From: JACJXW01 sp964418125
GTDB taxonomy: Bacteria; Bacteroidota; Bacteroidia; Chitinophagales; Saprospiraceae
Assembly (NCBI GenBank): GCA_964418125.1
Contig: CAYQKY010000019.1
Span: forward strand, 19,640-83,639
DNA length: 64,000 nucleotides
Direction: 5' to 3'
In this document: piece after piece, positions 18,753 through 27,000 of the stretch
How the letters are laid out: every line of letters starts with the position of its first letter
How positions within the stretch are numbered: position 1 is the first letter of the stretch
Translations under genes and position numbers: made by a program
The notes under the pieces: model-generated
Seen by the model: only the letters and a program-made list of their open reading frames with translations
Database searches by the model: none
What the model was told of the DNA's origin: nothing

Positions 18753-19637
18753 ATGGCAAGAAAAGCTCAAAATAATCAAGGAGGCCAGAGAGAAGGGCAA
18801 GGCCAAAGTTGCCTGGAGGAATGGAAGAAAGACCTGGAAAAAGTACAGAACGCCTTGGTCCGTAAATCCGCTGAGGCCAACCAGGCTTACCTGGCAATGT
18901 CAAACTCTTCTGTCTGGGAAGGTAAACTGAAAACTTATTGGGAAAATGTCGATAAGACCAATAAGCTCATCCTGGAGGTCACTGCCGAATTAACAGTATT
19001 CAATGGGCAGTCATCTACCGTTTGTACCAATACCGGCCATGTGGTAAGTGCCGTTGACGTATTGTTCTGTTTTCTCAAAGATTTCTTTCGCTGCACCGAC
19101 CGGCTCAGCATTAATCTCAGCACGCTGATCAATCAGATCAAGTGCCTGAATGAGCCCAACCTGGGCTCCAGCATCCTCCTCAAGTGCCTCGGTGACCTCA
19201 GCGATAAGCTTAATGCGGCCATCGCCGCTCAGCAGGAGATCCTCAAACTGATCGTTACCATCCTGAAACAGGCCCGGATGCTCAATTCTACCGTTTGCGC
19301 CACCGAAGGGGATGAGGGCTGTAGTTTTATCGGCCTGATAGAAACCTTGTCCGTCCGGTTCAATCACGAGGCCGAAGAAGGCAACCCAATCTCCGATATG
19401 CCGGATTGCCCGGATGAGAGTTCCTGTGACGGCGCCTTTACCCTCGACCCGAAGATGCCGCTCGAACAAGACGAGTACTACACGAAAACCAAGTCCCAGT
19501 ACGAGCTTTCGCAACAGGAAACTGCCCAGTTGAAGAAAGACTATTACATATTGCTGGAAGAGCAGAAAAAGCTCGTGGACTGCAAGAAGAGCCTCAGCGA
19601 CGCCATTGATGCGGCCGAAAGCGCCAAAAGTTGTTAA
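18753..19637 (+). CDS. Cys-rich coiled-coil protein B of the CIS operon
   Basis: 294 residues, mainly helical, with at least a dozen cysteines spread along the chain (SSTVCTNTGHVV, LFCFLKDFFRCTDRL, NSTVCATEGDEGC, LVDCKKSL). It resembles protein A in size, helix content and Cys spacing style, but I cannot show clear homology by eye. The C-terminal helix (YELSQQETAQLKKDYYILLEEQKKLVDC) looks coiled-coil. Its position just before the tube genes argues for a part in tube or sheath assembly or for a lumen cargo; function unknown. Confidence 0.7.
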   Translation: MARKAQNNQGGQREGQGQSCLEEWKKDLEKVQNALVRKSAEANQAYLAMSNSSVWEGKLKTYWENVDKTNKLILEVTAELTVFNGQSSTVCTNTGHVVSAVDVLFCFLKDFFRCTDRLSINLSTLINQIKCLNEPNLGSSILLKCLGDLSDKLNAAIAAQQEILKLIVTILKQARMLNSTVCATEGDEGCSFIGLIETLSVRFNHEAEEGNPISDMPDCPDESSCDGAFTLDPKMPLEQDEYYTKTKSQYELSQQETAQLKKDYYILLEEQKKLVDCKKSLSDAIDAAESAKSC

Positions 19638-19671
19638 TCAGAATTCCTAAATCCATTAAAATAATTCAACC

Positions 19672-20139
19672 ATGGCAAAAGGAAAAGGGGATTATCCCGT
19701 ACCTAAGTTTCATTTTCGGGTAGAATGGGGCGATGGCCTCCAGATGAACTTCACGGAAGTCAGCGGGCTGGATTTTGAGACCGAAGTGATCGAATACCGC
19801 CACGGGGCAAGCCCGAAATACAATAAGACCAAGCAGCCGGGGCTGACCAAATACAGCGACATCACCCTCAAGCGCGGCACTTTTGAAGGTGACGCCGATT
19901 TTTTTGATCAATGGAAAGAAACCCTGTATTTTCAGGAGGGTAATTCCACCGGGAGCCTGTACCGCCGTCCCGTACAGATCACCCTGCTCAACGAAAAACA
20001 CGAACCGATCATCATTTGGAAGCTGGAAAATGCCTGGCCGAAGAAGGTGCAGTCTACCGACCTGAAGGCCGACGCCAACGAAGTCGCGATCGAAACCCTC
20101 GAGCTCTGCCATGAAGGGTTGACCGTTGAATTCAAATAA
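19672..20139 (+). CDS. CIS inner tube protein 1 (gp19/Afp1-like)
   Basis: 155 residues, typical for T4 gp19-type tube subunits. Seen: 'PKFHFRVEWGD', 'FTEVSGLDFETEVIEYRHG', 'KYSDITLKRGTFEGD.DFFDQW', 'VQITLLNEKHEPIIIWKLENAWPKKVQ' and 'ETLELCHEGL'. Such subunits stack as hexamers into the rigid tube that is pushed through the target envelope. Probably the main tube protein, from its position and its short length. Confidence 0.95.
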   Translation: MAKGKGDYPVPKFHFRVEWGDGLQMNFTEVSGLDFETEVIEYRHGASPKYNKTKQPGLTKYSDITLKRGTFEGDADFFDQWKETLYFQEGNSTGSLYRRPVQITLLNEKHEPIIIWKLENAWPKKVQSTDLKADANEVAIETLELCHEGLTVEFK

Positions 20140-20147
20140 CTCCATAG

Positions 20148-20666
20148 ATGCCTAAACTCAATCATTTTTATCAACATGTTGGGTTTCACTTTGCGGTTAC
20201 TTTTTCATTTAACGGGCCTAACCAAATAATTGGCGACAGTATCGACTCCTGGTTTCAGTCGGTGTCCGGGCTGGATGCTCAACTGGAAACGGAAACCATC
20301 AAGGAAGGTGGGGAGAACCGCTTTGAGCACGTCATCCCGGTACGCACAAAGTATTCGGACCTGGTTCTCAAACGCGGCGTTTTCAAGCCGGGTGAAGGTT
20401 CGAAGGTGACCGATTGGTGTCTCAGCGCCTTCGACCGGTTCGGATTAGGGCCTTTTACATTGAATAATCCGGATAACTTGCCGGTGCGGCCAGCGGACCT
20501 GGACGTGATATTACTCAATGAAGACCATGAGCCACTTATGCGGTGGAAGATCATCCACGCCTGGCCCAAGGCCTGGAAATTTGGCGAGCTGAACGCGGAA
20601 CGTGGGGAAGTCCTGATCGAAACCCTTGAGTTGAGTTACAATTGGTTTGAATTTAAAGGATCTTAA
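20148..20666 (+). CDS. CIS inner tube protein 2 (Afp5-like tube initiator)
   Basis: 172 residues, same family as the preceding gene: 'WFQSVSGLDAQLETETIKEGG', 'RTKYSDLVLKRGVFKPG', 'LNEDHEPLMRWKIIHAWPKAW', 'ETLELSYNWFEFKG'. It is longer at the N-terminus and in the loop after the 'GLGPFTLNN' segment. In AFP and PVC the second tube paralogue links tube to baseplate; the same role is inferred here. It starts 8 bp after tube 1. Confidence 0.9.
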   Translation: MPKLNHFYQHVGFHFAVTFSFNGPNQIIGDSIDSWFQSVSGLDAQLETETIKEGGENRFEHVIPVRTKYSDLVLKRGVFKPGEGSKVTDWCLSAFDRFGLGPFTLNNPDNLPVRPADLDVILLNEDHEPLMRWKIIHAWPKAWKFGELNAERGEVLIETLELSYNWFEFKGS

Positions 20667-20668
20667 CT

Positions 20669-20836
20669 ATGCCATTGGAAATCAGAGAATTGGTCATTAA
20701 AGCAACTGTTGACGGGCAGGACGGCGAACAAGGCGCCCCTCAGGGCGGAGGTGCTGATGAAGAGGCCAAGGAGCAACTCGTTAACCTCTGCGTGGAAAAA
20801 GTTTTGGAGATCCTTAAAGAAAAAGCGGAACGATGA
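20669..20836 (+). CDS. DUF5908 small CIS-associated protein
   Basis: 55 residues, too short for many gene finders. The N-terminus MPLEIRELVIKATVDG is the conserved motif of DUF5908, small proteins found in CIS loci of Bacteroidota and other phyla. An acidic Gly-rich hinge and an amphipathic helix (KEQLVNLCVEKVLEILKEK) follow. It starts 2 bp after the tube-2 stop and overlaps the next gene by 4 bp (ATGA), so translation is coupled on that side. Role unknown; it may bind the baseplate or act in assembly. Confidence 0.85.
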   Translation: MPLEIRELVIKATVDGQDGEQGAPQGGGADEEAKEQLVNLCVEKVLEILKEKAER

Positions 20837-21546
20837 AAGAAAGGCCTCCGGAACAACAGAAAACCAATGTAGCCAAACTGGTAATTGTCGCCTATAAGGA
20901 TAAGACCTATCAGGCTCGTGATGATATCCCTCACTTCTATGTCCCGGTCAATCCGGAATCTTATTCTCAATCGTTCAAGGTTGATTATGATCTCAGGCAG
21001 GGGCATGGCAATCAGGGTTCCGACCCTAAGTTTAAGTCAACAGTCCCGGAAGAACTTCAGTTGGAGTTCCTGGTCGATGGAACGGGAACTATTCAGGGGT
21101 ATTACAACCCCAAAAACGAGACGGTGCAACAACAGTTCACCCGGTTCAAGGATACCGTCTATTCGATGAACGGCAACATTCACCGGCCGCGGTTTTTGAA
21201 GATATTTTGGGGGGACTTCGTTTTTCCGTGCATCCTTACAAAGATGGATGCCAGGTATACGCTGTTCGATCCGGAAGGCAAGCCTCTGCGAGCCAAACTG
21301 AACTGTACTTTCGTCAATTATGTAGCTCAGGAAGAAAGAGTGGCCCGGGAAAATAAAAAATCGCCGGACCTGACCCACGTCCGGGAAGTCGAGGAGGGCA
21401 ACCGCCTCGACCTGATGGCCAATGAAGTCTATAACGACAGCAAATACGTCCTGCACCTGGCCAAAGCCAACGGGCTGACAAGCTTTCGAAATATACGGGC
21501 CGGAACAGAGATCGTATTTCCACCATTCGACAAAACGGAAGAATGA
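20833..21546 (+). CDS. CIS tube/baseplate protein with LysM domain (Afp7/gp53-like)
   Basis: 237 residues. The N-terminal two thirds (VPVNPESYSQSFKVDYDLRQGHG, ELQLEFLVDGTG, PRFLKIFWGDFVFPCILTKMDARYTLFDPEGKPLRAKL) match the 'CIS tube protein' family, and the C-terminal 50 residues (REVEEGNRLDLMANEVYND, then HLAKANGLTSFRNIRAGTEI) form a LysM domain. In AFP-like particles this protein links the tube to the spike hub, and its LysM serves in assembly. Overlaps on both sides (4 bp each) place it firmly in the operon. Confidence 0.9.
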   Translation: MKERPPEQQKTNVAKLVIVAYKDKTYQARDDIPHFYVPVNPESYSQSFKVDYDLRQGHGNQGSDPKFKSTVPEELQLEFLVDGTGTIQGYYNPKNETVQQQFTRFKDTVYSMNGNIHRPRFLKIFWGDFVFPCILTKMDARYTLFDPEGKPLRAKLNCTFVNYVAQEERVARENKKSPDLTHVREVEEGNRLDLMANEVYNDSKYVLHLAKANGLTSFRNIRAGTEIVFPPFDKTEE

Positions 21547-23318
21547 ACGAACAGCGAACCATACCCAATGAATCTACCCACGATGTGGTCACTTTTGACA
21601 TCCTGGCCGGCGGGCAGGTGATCGACCCCGGTTATCAGCTCATTTCCCTCGTTGTCACCAAGGAGATCAACCGCATCCCCACCGCCCGCCTCATCATCCG
21701 GGATGGAGATGCGGCTGAGGAAGACTTTGAGATCAGCAATAAGGCTGATTTCGTGCCGGGAAAAGAATTATTGATAAAACTGGGCCGAGACCGCGAAAAC
21801 ACACCGGTATTTAAGGGCATCATCACCAAACACGCCATCAAGATCCGCGAAAACGGCAATGCCGACCTGCTGATCGAAGCCCGCGACGCCAGCGTGCGCA
21901 TGGCCATCGGGCGCCACAGCCGGTATTATGAGGACAGGAAAGACAGCGAGGTGATCGAAGAGGTGGTCGGCATGTATTCCGGCCTGAAAAAGGATGTTGA
22001 AACCACCAGCCTCAAACATAAGGAACTGGTTCAACAGCATGCTACCGACTGGGATTTTATCCTTTCCCGGGCGGACGCCAACGGCAAACTGGTTATCGTC
22101 GACGATGGAAAAATCAGCGTCAAAAAGCCAGATACCAGCCAGAGCCCGGTGCTGGGGCTGCTCTACGGCAGCACCATTCGCGCATTTGAGGCCGAAATGG
22201 ATGCGCGCAACCAATGGAAAAAGGTGGTGGCCCGCTCCTGGGATTATGCCAATCAGGACCTGTTCGAGGCCGAATCCACCTCTGCATCCTTTTCTGAACA
22301 TGGCAATATCCCGGGTTCAGACCTGGCCGAAACGATCAACCTGGCGGAGTACGAATTGCGGCACACCGGCCATCTTCTGACCGAAGAACTGGCCGAATGG
22401 GCCAAAGCCTGTATGTTGAAAAGCCGCCTGTCCAAGATCCGGGGAAGGGCCAAGGTCATCGTAGGCAACTCCGATGTCAAGCCCGGAACGATCGTAGACC
22501 TTCAGGGGGTGGGCGACCGCTTCAACGGAAAGGCATACGTCACGGCAGTGCGCCACGAAGTGGGTGACGGGGAATGGGATACCCACATTCAGTTCGGCCT
22601 GGACCCCAAATGGTTCGCCAGCAACGAGGATATCGTCGACTTTCCTGCTGCCGGGCTCACGCCCGCCATCCACGGCCTGCAGATCGGTAAGGTCCTGCAG
22701 TTGCAGGATGACCCGGATGGGGAAGACCGCATTCTGGTCAAGCTGCCCATCATCGATAAGAACGGCGCCGGTGTCTGGGCAAGAGTGGCCAGTCTCGATG
22801 CCGGCCAGGAGCGTGGCGCCTTCTTCCGCCCCGAGATCGACGATGAGGTAGTGGTAGGCTTTCTGAACGCCGACCCCCGCGATGCCGTGGTGCTGGGCAT
22901 GTTGCACAGCAGCGCCAAACCGGCGCCCATCACCGCTCAGGATGTCAACCACGAGAAAGGCTTTACCACCCGCAGTAAAATGCACATCCATTTCAACGAC
23001 GATACCAAGACCATTACCATCGATACGCCGGCGGGCAACAGCATAACCATTGATGAGAGCAGTAAATCCATAGAGATCAAGGACCAGAACAACAATAAGG
23101 TGGCCCTGGCGCCGGCCGGCATAACGGTGGACAGCCCCAAGGAGGTTACCATCAATGCCGGAACGAATATTAAGATAAGCGCCGGCGCGCAGCTTACCGT
23201 CGAAGCCGCCCAGATCGGGCTGAAGGCCAGCGGGCCGTTCGAAGCTCAGGGCGCCACGGCGAAGCTTGCCGGCCAGGGAATTACGGAAGTGACGGGTTCA
23301 TTAGTCAAGATCAACTAA
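21543..23318 (+). CDS. CIS spike protein (gp27-gp5/VgrG-like, Afp8-like)
   Basis: 591 residues. The N-terminal gp27-like part (about 15-370: hub domains with 'ATDWDFILSRADANGKLVIVDDG') trimerises into the hub. A gp5-type OB-fold follows (GKVLQLQDDPDGEDRILVKLPIIDKNGAGVWARVA ... GAFFRPEIDDEVVVGFLNADPRDAVVLG, read in parts). A C-terminal stretch of short beta repeats (ITIDTPAGNSITIDESSKSIEIKDQ, then VTINAGTNIKISAGAQL) would form the triple beta-helix needle. There is no lysozyme domain and no extra C-terminal effector. Confidence 0.95.
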   Translation: MNEQRTIPNESTHDVVTFDILAGGQVIDPGYQLISLVVTKEINRIPTARLIIRDGDAAEEDFEISNKADFVPGKELLIKLGRDRENTPVFKGIITKHAIKIRENGNADLLIEARDASVRMAIGRHSRYYEDRKDSEVIEEVVGMYSGLKKDVETTSLKHKELVQQHATDWDFILSRADANGKLVIVDDGKISVKKPDTSQSPVLGLLYGSTIRAFEAEMDARNQWKKVVARSWDYANQDLFEAESTSASFSEHGNIPGSDLAETINLAEYELRHTGHLLTEELAEWAKACMLKSRLSKIRGRAKVIVGNSDVKPGTIVDLQGVGDRFNGKAYVTAVRHEVGDGEWDTHIQFGLDPKWFASNEDIVDFPAAGLTPAIHGLQIGKVLQLQDDPDGEDRILVKLPIIDKNGAGVWARVASLDAGQERGAFFRPEIDDEVVVGFLNADPRDAVVLGMLHSSAKPAPITAQDVNHEKGFTTRSKMHIHFNDDTKTITIDTPAGNSITIDESSKSIEIKDQNNNKVALAPAGITVDSPKEVTINAGTNIKISAGAQLTVEAAQIGLKASGPFEAQGATAKLAGQGITEVTGSLVKIN

Positions 23319-23326
23319 AAAACAAT

Positions 23327-23620
23327 ATGCCTCCAGCAGCAAGATTAACGGATTTTCATACTTGTCCTATGGTCAACCCCGGCCCGGTGCCTCATGTTGG
23401 AGGGCCTGTCATTGGCCCGGGAGTGCCCACAGTTCTGATCGGTGGTTTGCCGGCAGCTGTTGTCGGTGACTTATGTACTTGTACCGGCCCACCTGATTCC
23501 ATCGTCAAGGGGTCGGCAACGGTGCTTATTGGCGGAAAACCGGCTGCCAGAATGAGCGACCTCACTGCCCATGGAGGTGTAATAATTCAAGGGGCGCCAA
23601 CTGTAATGATCGGAGGATAA
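23327..23620 (+). CDS. PAAR-repeat spike tip protein
   Basis: 97 residues, Gly/Pro-rich, with PAAR-type repeats (AARLTDFHTCPMVNPGPVPH, then PAAVVGDLCTCTGPPD, then PAARMSDLTAHGG). His and Cys residues are placed to bind the metal at the tip. It forms the conical point on the spike trimer. No toxin extension is present. It is 8 bp after the spike gene. Confidence 0.95.
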   Translation: MPPAARLTDFHTCPMVNPGPVPHVGGPVIGPGVPTVLIGGLPAAVVGDLCTCTGPPDSIVKGSATVLIGGKPAARMSDLTAHGGVIIQGAPTVMIGG

Positions 23621-23632
23621 AAAAGAAAAACT

Positions 23633-24058
23633 ATGCCAAACGACAGGTCTTATCTCGGCACCGGATGGTCTTTCCCGCCAACTTTTAACCGCAACACGCG
23701 GACGGTTGATATGGTCAGCGCTGAAGAGGATATCAACCAGAGCCTGGACATTTTGCTGGCCACTTCACTGGGCGAACGGGTGATGCAGCCCAAGTACGGC
23801 GCCAATATGACCGACTACCAGTTCGAATCGCTGAACGCTTCGATGATCAGTTATCTCAAAGACCTGGTAGAGCGGGCTATTCTGTTTTTCGAACCTCGGA
23901 TACTGCTGGAAAAAATAGAAGTCACACCGGCGGGCTCTTTTGACTTGATCGAGGGGCGGCTCACCATTTCCATTGACTATGCCATTCAGGGGACGAACAC
24001 CCGCTTTAATTACGTATATGATTTCTACCTGAGAGAGGCGAACCAGCCTCCGGCCTGA
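23633..24058 (+). CDS. gp25/GPW-family baseplate wedge protein (Afp9-like)
   Basis: 141 residues with the family pattern: 'EDINQSLDILLATSLGERVMQPKYG', then a helix, then FFEPRILLEKIEV carrying the conserved EPR core motif of T4 gp25. It joins the sheath base to the baseplate wedges and starts sheath polymerisation. Confidence 0.95.
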   Translation: MPNDRSYLGTGWSFPPTFNRNTRTVDMVSAEEDINQSLDILLATSLGERVMQPKYGANMTDYQFESLNASMISYLKDLVERAILFFEPRILLEKIEVTPAGSFDLIEGRLTISIDYAIQGTNTRFNYVYDFYLREANQPPA

Positions 24059-24091
24059 AAACCCATTTCAAAAAGAAGCGTGCTTTAATAT

Positions 24092-27000
24092 ATGTCCAAA
24101 TACGCCAATATACCACATCCGCTTTTTAACCTGCCGGGCAGCTCACAGGATAAGCGCCTACTGCCGGCCCTCGATCCCGAGACCCTTCAGGTGGACGGCC
24201 GCAGCCTGGCGGATATCCTGGACTTTATTTACCATTTTGCCGGGCAGGTTTACCATTACGACAACAACCTGGTGCTGGGCGATTGGCGCGCCTTTTTTGC
24301 CGAAAGCCTTCCTTTTCTCATCGCCCGTATTCACAAGTGGGATGTCCAAAGCCTGGAAGAGAACATTCAGCGGCTGAGCCGCTCGGTAGAACAACAACCA
24401 GGGCCGGAGACGCTTGACTCCATTTTTTCCTTCGTTTACAATGAATTGCTTACCCCGGTGCTTGAGTGGCAGCTACGCTTTGAAAAAGAGCGGTTCGGCT
24501 TGGGGCTTAAGGTCAGTAATCTGATTGCCGCCAACCTGCAGGCTCCGTTGAAGAGCTACATCGCTCTGGCCAATGGCGCCCAAAAATGGTACTGTATTGA
24601 AAAGCAGGACTTCCGGAAATTTCAGCAGCAGGACGCCTGGGGATTGGAATTGCCGGACCTTTTTGCCTGTGACGAATCTTTCAGGGGAGTTCCCGGTTCT
24701 ACTCATGCCCGGATTCTGTCCATTCACCAGGGGCTGGCCCCTCTTGCCGCTAGTTTCGTGGAGGCTATTGCTGAGATCAAACGGCTGGCCCCGGAGTACC
24801 TTCAGGAAAGCCTTATTCCTTTGGAGGAGGAGTTCACAAAGTCGCATGCCCCTCATCTGGGCTTGCTCTTTGCCTTCCTGCAACTCTTCCGGCGCTTCCA
24901 ACTGGACCTCAACAAGGTGAGCGTCCGCCACCTGGAGTTTTTCTATAATAAAGTACTGGGCATCCAGGCCCGTAAACTAACGCCCGACCAGGCCCACCTG
25001 GTATTCGAGATCCAGAAACACCTCGATAACAAACTGCTGTCCAAAGGCCTGCTTTTCAAGAATGGCAAGGATAGCCGGAACAACGATATTTTCTTTCGGC
25101 TGGAGGAGGACATCGTTGTGGATAAGGCACAGGTAGAGAGCTTGCGGACTCTGTATTTGGACCATGCGGAGGGATGCCTTGGCTGTGGGGAAGATGAAAC
25201 AACCAGGGTGCGCCTTTTGGAAGGCGTCTACAAAGCGCCGGTGGCCAATTCCCGGGACGGAAAAGGGGAGGCCTTCAAACTGGAAGGTAGCAGCTGGGCT
25301 ACCTTAGGGAGAAAGGAAAGTAAATATTTTTTGCCCTCGGCTCCTCCCACTCTGGAGCCTGAACATCACCCCTTTGCACGCCAGGGATTTGTTTTAGCCT
25401 CTCCGGCCCTTTTGCTCCAGGAAGGGAATCGGGTGGTTGAGATAACACTCGAACTTAAGTGCAGAAAAATGGAATGTATACCTCCCCCGCCCTTGAATGA
25501 GGACGATCTGAAGTTTCTGGAGAGCGCGCTGGTGCACACCCATTTTCTCATTAGGCAGGAAAAGTTCGAAGAAGCAGTCCAAAATGCCTCCTTTAGCCGG
25601 GATGCCAGGCGGGCCCTTATTGACCGGCTAAGGAGCGCTCATCCCTATCCAGGGTTTATCAGGGAAGATTTTAAGGAGATAAAAAGGCAAGAATTAGACG
25701 GAGAGTGTTTTGTCGTCGAGAGGGTTGTTCCGGGGCTGAATTTATCCGGCGACCAGCAATTAGTCGATCAGTACTTCGACAAGACAAAGGCGCTATTATT
25801 GTCTTTTAGTGCTGATGGAGATTGGTGGCAGCCTCATCCCGACGATGTAGAGGTCAAATTGGAGTCCTCTTTGCCCGCTGGCCTGGATGACAGTTGTGAA
25901 AACAGAAATTGGAAGCTGAGGATAAAAGTGGAGATCCCTGCGGAAGCGCCTCCCATTACCTTCTATGATGCGGAAGCCCTCAAAGAACCTTTTCCAACAC
26001 AAATGCCCCTGGTTAAAGTAGAACTCAATGACTTCATCAGGGTCGAAACCAGCCTTGAGGATTGCAAACCAGGCTGTGGCCTGGAGCGTTGCCTGGAAGG
26101 AGGCAATGCCCGTACTTCCCTGTACCATTATCTTCGGCATTTCTGTATTCAGGATAGCTGTATCGAAGTGCAGGTTTGCGGCGTCCGAAACCTGTTGGTG
26201 CAAAATGAAGAGAACCTGCAGGACGCCAATGGCCTGATCCAGCCATTTGGCGTGCGGCCAAAACTACAGGCGGAATTTTACATCGGCAGTAAAGAAATAT
26301 TTTGTAAGGACTGGAAACAGTTTCGCATCAAAGCAACCTGGAAGGATAAACCGGAGGACTTTGCAACTTACTATGAGGAATATGAGGATGTAACCGGCCC
26401 GATCGATAATTCGAGTTTTGAATTCCTTCCCGCCGTATTGGCTGAGGGGCTGTGGACGTATTACGATAATGATAATGATCCGGGGACGCCGCCTGTTCCC
26501 ATTGACATCTTTTACGACAACAACAGAGATGTAGAGGATCCTCATCCCGGCCTTCCCGATCTTTTGTGTAGCCCCGAATGGGACGACCCTGAGAGCATAT
26601 CCTCCAGTTATTATCACGAATTTGACCATAGCGAATTTCCCGGCCTTCCCGGTTATGTGCCGGGGCAAATGACCCCTGAGCCTTTGCAGCCCTTGAGCAA
26701 TACTTCCCGTAAAGGGTTCATCAAACTGGTGCTCAAGGGATCGGATTTTCTCCATGATCATTATGCTTTCGTACTGGCTAAAATTATGATAGACCTGGCC
26801 GGCGGCTTCAACCCGGTGCGGATCATTGAATTTAAAAAGGATGTAGATGCGGCAGTGGCTATCCGGGATGTTATAAAGGCTAAAATGAATACCATCCAGA
26901 GCCATCTTATTACGGCCATTTCTGAGATTGAATCTTCCATTGATAATTTAAACCAGCTTGCTCCTCCCGGCATCATTCAACGGTTGAACACATTAAGGTC

